Assembly: GCF_963924675.1 (NCBI RefSeq)
Contig: NC_089220.1
Location: forward strand, 89,035,168-89,099,167
Source: Phocoena phocoena
Taxonomy: Eukaryota > Chordata > Mammalia > Artiodactyla > Phocoenidae
DNA length: 64,000 bases
Direction of reading: 5' to 3'
The position numbers were made by a program, and so were the translations under genes. The notes beneath the pieces were generated by a model, which worked only from the letters and a program-made list of their open reading frames with translations, was not told the origin of the DNA and searched no databases. Below, piece after piece: positions 24,665 to 36,423 of the stretch (within the stretch, counting starts at the first letter, position 1; every line of letters begins with the position of its first letter).

Positions 24665-26139
24665 TTTTTAAAAATTTAATATCCAAAATCTTTAACAAAT
24701 AGATGATTAGAAATCATCCCCACATACCTTGCAGATATGATAGCCATGCATTACAGCATCTTATAGATCACTGTCTTTGAAGATTCATCATTCAATTTAA
24801 ATTGGCTTCCATTATTATTGTTTCCTGGGTTTCAAAATCATTTCAATTATTGGTGTCTTTGTCTATCATTGTATTTCAGAAAATATGAAAAGAAATTACC
24901 TTTATGAGTAGAAAAACATTTTCTTTTTTTAAGATCTATAAACATGAATAAGATAGAGAATAGATCCATTTATAATAGGCCCTCAATTCTATGGACCCAT
25001 ACACAATTTCTAAAGAAGAGATTATGAATCTAGAACCACAATTCCTACTGAAAGAAGGAAATATTTTGACTTTTACTTTTTTCTTTTTGATTTCTTTTCT
25101 TTTAAAGGAACTTAGATGGGTACATTTGATAAATGATAGTTGGTAATAGTTTCTAGGATCAACCATGAGAATGACTGGCCAAATCTCATCACTAGATGTT
25201 TTAATAGTCATCTTTTACTGCAAAAGTCATGAGGTTTTTTTTTCCTCCTAAAAGGCTATAAATAGCAAACTTTATACATTTATGCCAATAATGGGAGTGG
25301 AATTTAGTGATGTGTTCATAATTGTTTAAAAATTGATTTTATGTAAAAGAAGCAGCCCCAATTGTTAGCCTTTGCTAAGCTATAGTGTAAATACTCCCAC
25401 CAAGGTTGATTTCAAACTACCAATGTGACGTCATGAAACATGGGGTTGGGACGAGAGTCGTAGCGGCACACCATAATATATATTTCCATCATATAGATGA
25501 GTAACCTCAATATTTTTATAGGAAATATTAAATTAAGTAGGAATTAATGAATTTTGAATGTATATTACCTTTATTTCCTTTATAGTTTATATAATTAATT
25601 TAAAATTAACAGCTGTCTTTAATAATTGATTATCAAAGTTCCTAAAACTTTAGCTCTTGTAAGACTGTATCAGTGTCTACAGCATATCACTGGTTGGGTC
25701 TCTCTGTGCCGCTTTGGTTTTATGACTTGCCTTTATAAAAAGTTTCTAAGTGAGACATAAGAGTGGTTTTCAGGGAAATTATTCTTTTACCCAGTAAATA
25801 AATTTCCTATTTCTTTTGGGGAAAAAAAAGATAAAGAAATATATATATATAGCTATCATTCCATTTATTTCCCATATTTTCTAGTCAATTTATGTTATAT
25901 TTTCATTAGAAATTAATTAATTATAATTTTACTAGTACTTAAAGGGAAACGTTTTCCTGTGACTGAATTTGTATTTATACTAAATTTTGTTTGAAGCAAG
26001 TAGATTTTATCATAATTAAATTAAAAAGTTACAGTTGCATTTCTCTGTTGTTAAAACTTAGCTCATTTTTGTAAGGTTACTGAATAGTTTCATTAGTCTA
26101 TTTTGGATTTTGAAAGCAAAATGATATAGAGTAAAAAAA
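24665..26139. other. Unique AT-rich sequence with a consensus CRE
   Basis: No repeat or gene recognised apart from the 8-bp cAMP-response-element motif listed separately. Confidence 0.4.
25426..25433. promoter_or_regulatory. Consensus CRE motif
   Basis: A perfect palindromic TGACGTCA, the full binding site for CREB/ATF factors. It lies in non-repeat DNA next to a short CpG-containing stretch ('gggacgagagtcgtagcggc' at about 25448-25467) in an otherwise CpG-poor region. No transcript start is visible nearby, so function is unproven. Confidence 0.35.
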
Positions 26140-26290
26140 TAAGGGTTTAGAAATCAAACTGTCTTTGAAATCCTGGCTCTGCTATTCACTAGCTGTGTAC
26201 ACTTGAGCAATTTAGTTAATTCTCAGTCTCAGTTCCTTATCCTTAAAATGGAAATACTAACACTCCCGCTTCTAAGTAAATCTTATTTAC
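26140..26290 (+). repeat. MIR SINE
   Basis: A well-kept MIR core: 'cactagctgtgtacacttga', 'ctcagtctcagttccttatc' and 'cttaaaatggaaatacta' in order. Confidence 0.8.
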
Positions 26291-26395
26291 TTCTGGGTAA
26301 ATATCATTAATAAATATATGTATTTGAAATATCTGATCTCTAAACAAGTTTTGAGAGAGCTTATCAGCTTCTCTCACTCCTTCTCTGTCTGAATT

Positions 26396-26870
26396 CTGCA
26401 CTTCATTTTGTATTTATTTATTTTCAAATTGAAAAAATTATAAGCACCCAGTTAAACAAGAGTGTAAAAAAAAATAAGTCTACCTCCTACCCCAGACCTC
26501 CAACCCCACCTCCAAAGGTATATCTTCCCATTAAATTCTTCCAATTTCTTATTCTCTTTATAGAAATAATCAGCACACACTCATAATCTATGTATGTATG
26601 TCTGTTCAGCATCTTGTTTTTTTATCTAACAATACATCCCATTAAGTGCACATACAGCTGCCTCATTCTTTTGCCTGGTTGCATAGGACTCTGTTCTAGG
26701 GATGCGCCAACATTTATTTGGTCCCTTGTTGATGAAAATTTAGGTTGTCAGTGTTTTTTTTTAAAAAAAAAATTATTACAGTGAACAACTTTGTACGTAC
26801 ATCATAGTACACATGTACAATAATACTAGAATAGCAATTTTATGGAAAGGAAATTATTGAGTCAATAATT
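26396..26870 (-). mobile_element. Ancient L1 3' region, antisense
   Basis: 'tgcataggactctgttctag', 'gatgaaaatttaggttgtca', 'acagtgaacaactttgtacg' and 'agaatagcaattttatgg' match the familiar antisense reading of an old L1 near its 3' end. Boundaries are approximate. Confidence 0.55.
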
Positions 26871-26871
26871 T

Positions 26872-26985
26872 CTTCCTTTATATCATGCAGAGTTACTGTG
26901 AGAATTTAATGGAATAATTCAGATAAACTGCTTAATGTAAGGTCCCGCATATAGTAAACAATCAGTAAACATTCTGTATTATTAG
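26872..26985 (+). repeat. MIR SINE, 3' part
   Basis: 'gttactgtgagaatttaatg' followed by 'atagtaaacaatcagtaaac' matches the distal half of MIR. Confidence 0.55.
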
Positions 26986-28204
26986 TAGGGCACCTATGGG
27001 TCTCAACGCCTGCAGGCAAAGCAGTATCCAGGAGCATCAAGGAAGCTCTCCAACAGAGAGGCAGGTGCTGGCTGTTGGGCGCGTGAGCACTCTGGTAGCA
27101 GGCGTATATGAGAATAGCAGAGGGATCGGAGGGGATGTGGGCAGAACACTGAAGGTGCCTGCTCCAAAAGCACTCATTGCATTATTTTATTTTTCTTAAA
27201 GAGTGACATAGATGTCATTGGAAATGGTCTTAATTACTGGACCCAATGGGCTTAAATGATAGATCACTGAGTAAAATGATCATTTTTGCTCTGCGTGATA
27301 TAAAACAACCAGTATGACAATTTTTCATGTTTTAGTTGAACGCTTTGGCAAGTTTTAGTCATTTTATGTAGGCATTTGAGGCAAAAGAAGTTTAAGCTTT
27401 ATTTCTTAAGTTTATTCCGTAATATTTAGCACTGATATCAGAACATTCAACCACCTTCTACGATGAGAAAGCCAATAAACTGGAAACTGGTTTATAATCT
27501 CCAGTAACAGGCATTCGTGTCTTTGGCATTCGAGCTGATGTATCGACTCTGCTCTGTGGTTCATGCCAAAGCAGGGGCCTCACAAATCCCACTTTTTAAT
27601 TGGATTTTTTTCCCTTTTTGTAACAAACGACTCTCGATTTCTATATCAGGAAATATTCTTCTTCCCTGCTGAGTGCTTAAAGGTTAAGCATTCAAGAAAG
27701 GAGGCAGATTTATTCTGGTTTTTTATTTTCACATATTGGACTGCTTTCTTAGTATTTACTGAGAATTCAAAATGTGAGAGCTTCTGAAAACTAAGATGCC
27801 TTGCTTCTTGTCCCTGAAGCTAATAATGAGAAGAAAGAAACCATCAGAACTAATAAGATATTTATTTATATTTAAATGAAGGACAACTGTATGCATTTTC
27901 TTTTTTCAGCAAAAAAGTCTCTGTATTTAACCTCCTTACCAACCACCATACTATCCATAAGGAAGTTCTGTATCCTGTGAGCCTGTGAGCCCAACTTGGA
28001 ACTATGCATCTCTATGGTTGCTCTGCCACGACGTGCATAAAGCATGTCTACTTTATGTCCTGTCTACTTTCAGGGAGGTTATCTAAATCTCAGAACCCAG
28101 AGTCTATTTATGGTCCTGGATGCCAAGCTACTTCTGCTACTAGGCTATTTAAAACACTTTGTGAACAGTTATTATTTCTAATGACCGAGGTGCTTATCAG
28201 TAAA
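26986..28204. other. Unique sequence, no feature seen
   Basis: Slightly higher GC at 27000-27150, including two CpG-containing words. No exon, repeat or RNA recognised. Confidence 0.4.
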
Positions 28205-29030
28205 TGACGATGAAAATCAACACCAGAAGGCGGTAGGAGCTTTGAGGAGGCTGGTGGGTGCTGGTTGGCAGGACTGGCCCCTGGAACGACTGCAGGGCTC
28301 ATCTGCGGTGGCTGCCATCTGCTGGTGGAAGGGGTTATTGCCCAGGTGGCTGTGAGGTCTAGCGGAGATGTCTGGGTGGGTGGGGGTCTAAGTTGCCCAC
28401 TTGCACTAACGGGTTAGATGGAGATGTCCAAAATGGTGCCTGCCAAAGCTGATACTAGCAAGGTGGCCTGAAATTGCACAAATGGCTCTCCCCAGTGTCT
28501 CAAACTCCAGGGAGAATTCCAGCTGGTTCCTGCTTCTTGGGCAGACCCATGGACCATATCTGCGCACTTTTCAATCTGGTGTTTTTGCAGTATTTTGGGT
28601 TGAGTGAGTCTGTGCACAAGTCCTTTAATAGCATGTTTTCCATTCCCTGTAGTTCTATCATTTTCCTGGACATATTCCCCATTGGTTTTCAAAGATAGAT
28701 GTTTTGGAATTTGGTTTCTCCTGTGCAGATCTAAGGGTTTGGGTGCCTGATGTGAAGCTCAAATCCCTCGCTCCTCAGGGAAAATAACTGTATCTTTGTG
28801 AATCTTCCTGACTGTGGATGACTGCAGCTAGGGTGTGGTGTTTTTCCTTGGTGTAATCGTGTATCTGTTTCTCCTACCCTCTAACACTGTCCTTTTACCC
28901 TTTGCTGTAGAGACTGTGTTCATCCAGTTCTCAGGTCCCTTGAAGAGAAAATTATTCTATATATAGTTGTAGATGTGTTGTGTTCTTGGGAGGAGGTGAG
29001 TTCAGGGTCTTCCTATGCCACTATCTTTAA
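28205..29030 (-). mobile_element. Probable older L1 5' end, antisense
   Basis: The right end, 'gggaggaggtgagttcaggg' followed by 'tcttcctatgccactatctt', parallels the ends of the antisense L1 5'UTR blocks at 20.4 and 34.9 kb ('gagaggaggtgagctcaggg' then 'ttctactccaccatcttgg'). The GC-richer body, with CTG/TGG-rich text, also fits a 5'UTR. It is more diverged than the other two copies and no ORF sequence adjoins it. Confidence 0.45.
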
Positions 29031-29099
29031 CCCTCCTCTCTTTTATTCGAATACACAGATCTCTTTTGCTTTTCCTCCTGCTTCTTTGGCAACAGTTTC

Positions 29100-29442
29100 T
29101 AAGCAGGACTTTCATACTTCATGGAAATGTTCATCCTAATTCCCTGCCCCCAGTCTTGTGCCTGTTATAAGTCACGTTCTTCTAGGATCCTTTCCTGACC
29201 CCCAAAGTCTAGGTGAGGTATTTTGGAACTTTTCCTGTTGCATCACACCCTGTGCTTCCCTCCTTTCCCTCAAAGAAGTTATCACTTTTCAGGGGACTGT
29301 GGATTTACCTGTCTATTCCTGACTGGACTATAAACTCTGTGACACCAGAAGTCATTGGCCTTATTTATCTCAGTAACCCCAGTACCCTAACACAGTGCCT
29401 GGCACAGAGTAGGTTCTCCCCAACAATTTGCTAAATCAATGA
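29100..29442 (+). repeat. L2 LINE 3' end
   Basis: 'ggatcctttcctgaccccca', 'ctggactataaactctgtga', 'cacagtgcctggcacagagt' and a final 'ctaaatcaatga' form the standard L2 3' end. Confidence 0.65.
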
Positions 29443-29449
29443 CTCCTAA

Positions 29450-30390
29450 TTCTATGTCTTAGCCCTGACCTGTTTGCTATAATATAGCTGCCTGCTAAGC
29501 ATTTCTGTTTCTAGCTAGTACCTTTGCTTCGATATACCCCAAACTGAAATCCACTTCCTCCAAAACTCCAGATTATCTTTTCTCTCCATGGCAACACTGT
29601 TATTCCAATCCCTTGGACTCCAAACCCTGGCATCATCTCTGGCTCTTCTCTCTCCCTTGCCAGCCACATCAATGGGTTGACAAGCCTGTAGAATCTACTT
29701 TTTCAAAGTCTCTCCAAATCTCTCTCTTTCACTATTCCTGCTTCCACAGTTCTAATATAAAAGATTTGGTACATTTTGACTAGATTACTAAAATAGACGG
29801 TCTTGTGGGTTTCAAACTCCAATCTTCTTCTAATATATCCCATTATTAGGTTAATTTCTGAATAGTTCCAATTATATCACTTCCTTGTTCAAAATCTTCA
29901 AATAGTCCCTATTCTTTATCTAGTTAAACAAACAAATAGCCTAACATTTTAAGGCCTTCAATAATATGACACTGATCTGGCTGTTTATTTTTATTTCTTA
30001 CTATTTCTTGCTCACAATAAGAATGTGATGTTTCAGTCAAACCACACCATTCTACCAGCAAGTCCTGTACTTTCTTACCTGGGTACTCTTGATCACTTTC
30101 TCCCCATTAGTGAAATACCCTCCTTTCTACCCACCATATGTTGGAGGCCTCCTCGTGCATCAAGTTTCATGTTGGAGGCTGCGTCCTGCAAAGCCTTCCC
30201 TGATTTCACTTGATGAAATATGATATCTCTCATTTTTAAACCCCCAGAGTTCTTTGTTTCTCTCATATGGTACGCATCAGTACCATATTGTACCTGCCCT
30301 TTATTTTAATCATAATAAGACTCTAATACTCTTTTTTTTTCTTCCTGTAAATTCAGTGAAGATAAGGATGATGGCTTATTTTTATTATCA
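29450..30390 (+). repeat. L2-like LINE sequence
   Basis: 'ctggcatcatctctggctct', 'ttccttgttcaaaatcttca', 'gcaaagccttccctgatttc' and 'tgtacctgccctttatttta' resemble L2 coding and 3' sequence in order. Strongly diverged; some of it may be unique DNA. Confidence 0.4.
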
Positions 30391-30412
30391 ACCTACACAA
30401 GCACCTTATACA

Positions 30413-30415
30413 TGG

Positions 30416-30449
<34 letters not shown>
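30413..30449. repeat. (TA)n(CA)n microsatellite
   Basis: A short TA run passes into a CA run of about ten units. Confidence 0.9.
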
Positions 30450-32779
30450 CATAATGTGCAAGGTCTCATGAACTCACTGCTGAAACATCCATCCCTCTGC
30501 TCTCTTCTTTGCATATATTCATTAGGAAACATACACTAATACACTAATCATGGCTATATTTTTATATTCCTATGGTATCTAAGATGTCTCACTCCTTCAG
30601 CTCATAACCCTTTTGTAAACTAAGACTAGAGACACTGTAGGATCAGCTCTGTGCTCTCCTGCATATCAGGGAAACTCCCTTTATGGACCTGTACACCAAC
30701 TAAAGGGGGACTCTCCCTGAAATCACCCGCATTTCTGTATCTCCTGGGGCTTCAGACAGACACCAACTCCTAGACAACTTCAGAGAGTGCAGCCCTTTCC
30801 CTTTCCAGGTAGTATTCATGTTCATATTTCCAGATTAAGTCACCAGCCCCTCTGAGACTTGGAAATAAGAGAAGGTTGTTCTTAGCGTGAACAAAAGGGA
30901 CTTCATGCCTGACTTGTTCCCCAGGGAGAACAAACATGGCCATGTTTGCCCTCACCAAAGCACATTTGCAAGCTGAAAAGGACAGGGCATATTCATCCCT
31001 TTCCTGTTTAGAGTAATGGGGAGCCCAGCTGGGGCAGTTACTGGGTTTACAAAGAAAGAGGCAAAATTTTGGCAAGTCTTAGGGAGACCTAGCAACAAAA
31101 CCCATTTCTCCCACCCCCTTTCCCATCCATTTGAAATGCAGGTTGTTTCAAAGCAGCATGAAATCCCTGGGAATTTCTTGTGCCCTTTCAACAAATCAGC
31201 TCTATGAAGGAAGATGACTCAGTCTCCTTTGCCCCCAAAAGCCAGAGCCAACTCTGGCTACCAGCAGTCTTCGCTTCACAATAGAACATTTTACCCCAGG
31301 TCTCCTCCCCCACCCCACCCCGACTCCAATCAGTCTCCTTGCTGCTTCAAATGGCATCAAAGAGGGCATGTGTACTCTAATTATTACTGCTCTTCTGGAA
31401 ATACCTTTTTGATGGCCTGTATGTGCAAATGTACCCATGTACAAATGGACACCTCTACTTATCAAATAGAAGAGGCCAATGCAAATGAAGGAACTCTTCT
31501 TTCTTTACACTGAGTTAACTTTTTTTGCAAAGGGGGCAGATCAGCTCTGGCCAATTATGAACTGGTTCTGCTGACTCTCAGCAATTTAAATGTGTTAATT
31601 AAACTGGGAACTGCTTGCCTTCTGTGGTTCAGTAGAAAGGATTTATAAGTGGAATATATATTTTAAGTAAAATGTGTCTGCTGATTCTTTGTATTGGTCT
31701 GTAAACCTGAGTTGGCCTGAAGCAAGAGTGCTGATGGAAAATTGAGACCCAGACACATTTCATTGCCTGATGGATGGGGAGAAGCCACCCAGCCATGTTG
31801 CCTCATTTTTCTCGGAAGGAAGAGGGGTTGCATCTCTGCTCAGAGAAAATAAATCACAGGGTCAGAGGTCAGAGGTCATGAGTCCATAAAGCTTTATGAT
31901 CTGTAGCCGACAGTTATTTCTCTCGGATAGAGAAGCAGGAGAGAGAAAACCAAGCTTACTCTCTTTTTTCATGTCCTATCTCTCTGAATTTAACTTCCTT
32001 GTTGTTATGTTCAATCCCAAAACATTGCTTTCTCAGTGTTTCTATTATTTATTCTTCCCTATCTCATTCCTTTTTACTACTGTTTGCTCCAGCATCCTAT
32101 TTACCTTTTCTCAGTAGTGTTATTACTGTTTTATTTGTTTCAGCCAACTCTTCAACCTTCCCCAGGAACTTACTGTTAGTGACAACTTGCTTATTGACAA
32201 ATTCCTGCCTCCTTGAAGAAATGCTGAATTAAATTATAGAGATAAACTCTTTGTGCTCTTGTAATTTTTTCTACTATTAAGTTTATTTCCTTAATTCAAT
32301 ATTTTTAAAATTTCTACATTTTAATTTGGCTTGGTATAGACAGAAGGAGAACAATACTTACACTATCTTTCTTACATTTATTTCTACTTCTTGCTTTCTA
32401 GTTTATTTAAAAATATAAAAGGTTTAGATAAAAATTAGGCTTAAAATCCATTATAGATGTCTCAGCAAATTTAACAATAAAATGAACCTGAGTACATGCA
32501 ATCTATGTGATTTATTTGGAAGGATATATTTCTGAATATTAATGGAGATGTCCATTTTGGTTATTTAAACAACAAAAGGAGTAAGAACAAAATAAAGAGT
32601 ACAGCAGGAGAACTTAACAAATCTCACAAAAAAAAATAAATAAAAATTAAAAAAAATGAGTCTGGAAGAGAAGAAAAGGAGATCAGAGGCAGAAAGAATG
32701 TTACAGAATGAATCTGGAATGAGTCACGTGCTCCTCTACAGCCGTCACAACCCTCATAAACTGCCAGTCCAGTGCTATA
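30450..32779. other. Non-repeat sequence with candidate regulatory content
   Basis: No gene or clear repeat. The segment 31500-31900 contains a homeodomain/HNF1-like word (GTTAATTAAAC) and the nuclear-receptor half-site array listed separately. An A-rich patch at about 32627-32655 has no recognisable retrocopy upstream of it. Confidence 0.35.
31859..31878 (+). promoter_or_regulatory. Triple DR1 nuclear-receptor half-site array
   Basis: Three hexamers, GGGTCA, AGGTCA and AGGTCA, are spaced by exactly one G each, so they form two overlapping DR1 elements, the arrangement bound by RXR heterodimers (PPAR/RXR), HNF4 and COUP-TF. An AP-1-like TGAGTC follows at 31879-31884. Binding is inferred from motif only; such arrays also arise by small tandem duplication. 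Confidence 0.4.
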
Positions 32780-32920
32780 ACATCTCAGCTAGATCGAAAG
32801 CTCCTTTGAGGCAGGTCTGGGTCTTGTGCGGAATTCTGTGTCTAGTCTCTAGCACAACTCCTGACACACAATGAGTACTCATTAAGTGTGTGCCCAGTGA
32901 GTCAATGATTAAATGAAATT
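32780..32920 (+). repeat. L2 3' end
   Basis: 'aggcaggtctgggtcttgtg', 'acaactcctgacacacaatg' and 'agtactcattaagtgtgtg' fit the L2 terminal region. Confidence 0.55.
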
Positions 32921-33039
32921 ATCAAAGACTTATGATGATGGGGCTCCTATTGCAGGGTTGTTCTGTCACTAATCTGTTCTCTATCAAGCTGTAGCTCATG
33001 TCATATTTCTTGTGGTCCTCCAAGTGTGCTGTGTTTTCT

Positions 33040-33355
33040 CACTTCAAGTTTCACATACTGTTCTTTCTGACTGAAGCAGACCCCATTCTCCACCCACCTT
33101 TACCTACTTGTTCTGTTTAGTGTTCAGTTTAGATGAACTTCCTCAGAGAGCTGGCTGAGGTGTTGCAACCAAGAGCATGCATCAAACTCTACTGGAGTCG
33201 CATATTTGACTTATCTGTACCTCTCTCTAGACTAAAAGTTTCTTAAGTGTAAAAAGAGTCTTACATATGTCTGTATTTCCAGTGTCTGGCCCAGAGCGTG
33301 AGGGTGAGTAGAAGCTCAGTAACATGCTTGTTGAATTAATAATGAACAAATGAGC
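33040..33355 (+). repeat. L2 3' end
   Basis: 'gttcagtttagatgaacttc' leads to 'ctctctagactaaaagtttc', 'gtctggcccagagcgtg' and 'cttgttgaattaataatgaa', the ordered landmarks of an L2 3' end. This is the second L2 tail within 600 bp, so two insertions or one split element. Confidence 0.55.
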
Positions 33356-33889
33356 ACCAAGAACAAGAAAAAGAAATGGAAAGGAGAAGTAAATAATGAT
33401 GAGAAGGGATGTACTATTGCAAAGAGCTCGTCTGCACTTACCTTGAGAATACAAGGTAAGATAAAGCACATCTTATCAGAAAACTACATTGATTTTGATG
33501 CTAGTGTCATCCTACGTGGACCATGTGATTGGATATGTGTGCTGTTCTGGGAGAATACAGGTTAGTAATGAGGTTGATGAGAACAGAATGTTCAGTTGGA
33601 CTACAAATGACTAGAAGGCACATGACAAATAGGGTGTGTGGGCATTATCCTGGCCATGAATGGAAGACAGTTTGTTGGGTTGTCCCACTCTACATGCTGG
33701 AACTTTCTCCCCACTACCTTCTAACACATTCCTTTTCCTCTTATTAGGTATATATTTTTATTCACTCCATGAAAATACCTTATTAATTTCTACTTCACTG
33801 TCTTTTCTCACAATATCCTTTTTTGTTTGTTTTTTCTTTTCCCTTTTCTTGTTCACCTATAAAATATGATTCTTCAGAAATCAGCTCAG
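33356..33889. other. Unique sequence, no feature seen
   Basis: AT-rich and T-rich toward the right end. Nothing recognised. Confidence 0.4.
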
Positions 33890-34917
33890 TTGGGTATGGG
33901 GTCTGGGTTTTTCCAAACTTGTGTTGGCCTGCTAGTGGATGGAGCAAGGGCCCAGCTTGTCCCTAGATAGGGTCTGGGAGGCTGGAATTGCAGGCCGCAG
34001 GATCATGGTTTTCTTGCATCTGGTATCTGCCCCGTGGTGGGTGAAGCTAGTTCAGAGGCTAGGGCTGGCTTTCTGGAGAGCAGGGCTGGAGCCTGCCTAC
34101 TGGTGGGTGGAGCTGGGTCTTGGTCTTCTGATGGGCAGGGCTGTGTCTAGAGGTGGCTGTGGGCTCAGAAAGCCTTTAGGCAGCCTGGCTGCTGATGGGT
34201 GAGGCTGTGTCAGTGTCCAGTTAGTTGTTTGACCTGAGGTGTCCAGCACTGGCACCTACAGGCTGTTGGGTGGGGCCAGGTCTTGGCACTAATGAACTAG
34301 AGTGTGGATCCCAAGATGGCAACAGGCACCAGCAGTGTTCATGCAGTAGAATGTTCCAAAATATAGCTGCCACCAGTGTCCCCAGAGTGAGCTGCAGCCA
34401 CACCCTGCCTCTCCATGAGACTCTCTAAGACTACTAGGTAGGCTTGCCCCAGCTCCTATCAAGTTACTCCTTTTGCCTTGCATCCTGGTGCACATGAGAT
34501 TTTGTGTGTGCCCATTAAGAGTGAAGTCTTTATTTCCTCCAGTCTTGTGGGTTTCCCAAAATAAAGGCATGCAGGACTTCAAAGCCAAATGCTCTGGGAG
34601 GTCATCTTCCCAGGGTAGGACCTCAGCCTGAGAGCCTGATGTGGGGCTCAGAACTCTTACTCCTGTGGGAGAGCCTCTTCAATATTATTCTCCAGTTTGT
34701 GGTTCACCCACTCAGGGGAATGGGACATAATTAGACTGTGAGTCCGCCCCTCCTACCTCTCTCGTTGTTGTTCCTTCTTTATGTCTTTAGTTGTAGAAGA
34801 TCTTTTCTGATAGGTTCTAGTCTTTTTCATCAATGGTTGTTCCGCAGACAGCTGTGATTTTGATGTGCTCGTGAGAGGAGGTGAGCTCAGGGTTTTTCTA
34901 CTCCACCATCTTGGCCA
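33890..34917 (-). mobile_element. Inverted 5'UTR of a twin-primed L1
   Basis: This block is an L1 5'UTR in reverse: its right end, 'ttctactccaccatcttggc', is the reverse complement of the L1 5' terminus, and its body matches the isolated 5'UTR at 19700-20430. It abuts, with no intervening host sequence, L1 ORF2 sequence in the plus orientation from about 34918. An inverted upstream part joined to the 3' part of the same element is the product expected from twin priming during target-primed reverse transcription. The inversion reaches the true 5' terminus. Confidence 0.75.
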
Positions 34918-36423
34918 ATCTGTGGGCATAGAGGGAACATAATTCAACATAATAAAGGCCACATATGACAAACCCACAGGTAACATCATTCTCAATGGTG
35001 AAAAGCTGAAAACATTTCCTCTGAGATCAGGAACAAGACAAGGATGACCACTCTCACCACTTTTACCAACATAGTTGTGGAAGTCCTAGCCATAGCAATC
35101 AGAGAAGAAAAAGAAATACAAATTGGAAAGGGAGAAGTAAAACTGTCAGTGTTTGCAGATGACAGGATACCACACATAGAAAATCCTAAAGATGCCACCA
35201 GAAAACTACTAGAGCTTATAGAGGAATTTGGTAAAGTTGCAGGATACAAAATTAATATACAGAAATCTGTTGCATTTCTATATACTAAAAATGAAATATC
35301 AGAAAGAGAAATTAAGGAAACAATCTCATTTACCATTGCATTAAAAAGAATAAAATACCTATGAATAAACCTACCTAAGGAGGCAAAAGACCTGTACTCT
35401 GAAGACTGTAATATACTGATGAAAGAAACTGAAGATGATACAAACAGATGGAAAGATACTGTGTTCTTGGATTGGAAGAATCAGTATTGCTAAAATGACC
35501 ATACTACCCAAGGCAACCTAAAGAATCAATGCAATCCCTATCAAGCTACTGATGGCATTCTTCACAGAACCAGAACAAAAAATTTTTAATTTGTATGGAA
35601 ACACAAAAGACCCCAAGTAGCCAAAACAATCTTGAGAAAGAACAGAGCTGGAGGAATCATGCTTCCTGGCTTCAGGCTATAATACAAAGCCACAGTAATC
35701 AAAAGAGTATGGTACAGGCACAAAAATAGACATATAGATCAATGGAACAGGATAGAGAGTCCAGAAGTAAACCCATGCACTTAAGGTCAGTTAATCTATG
35801 ACAAAAGAGGCAAGAATACACGATGGAGAAAAGACAGTCTCTTCAATAAATGGTGCTGGGAAAACTGGACAGCTACATGTAAAAGAATGAAATTAGAACA
35901 CTCTCTAACACAATACACAAAAATAAACTCAAAATAGATTAAAGACCTAAATGTAAGACCAGACACTATAAACTCATAGAGGAAAACACAGGCAGACACT
36001 CTGACATAAACTGCAGCCATTATGTTTTTGGATCCATCTCCTTGAGTAAAGGAAATAAAAGCAAAAATATGCAAATAGGACCTAATTAAATTTAAAAGCT
36101 TTTGCACAGCAAAGGAAACCATAAACAAGATGAAAAGATAGCCCTCAGAATGGGAGAAAGTATTTGCAAATGCTATGACTGATAAGGGGTTAATATCTCA
36201 CATATATAAACAGCTCATACAACTCAATATCAAAAAAACAAACAACCCAGTTAAAAATGGGCAAAGAAACTGAATATTTTTCTAAAGAGGACATGCAGAT
36301 GACCAACAGGCACATGAAAAGATACTCAACATCCCTAATCATCAGGGAAACGCAAATCAAAACCACAATGAGATATCACCTCACACTTGTCAGAATGGAT
36401 ATCATCAAAATGAAGACAAGGAC
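34918..36423 (+). pseudogene. Older L1 ORF2 fragment (RT to C-terminal region), broken
   Basis: Homologous to the inner L1 from its position 41226 onward ('gggcatagagggaa' then 'cataataaaggcc'). It encodes the reverse-transcriptase palm region, including an FADD box at about 35151-35162. A tyrosine common after that box is replaced by histidine, and the frame closes at 35362-35364 soon after. Downstream, frames are interrupted repeatedly. The reading continues to 36423, where the inner L1 is inserted, and resumes at 43556. Confidence 0.85.

Noticed and set aside
32627..32655. A-rich patch as the tail of a processed pseudogene
   Set aside because: No retrocopied gene sequence or polyadenylation signal arrangement is recognisable upstream, and no target duplication is visible.
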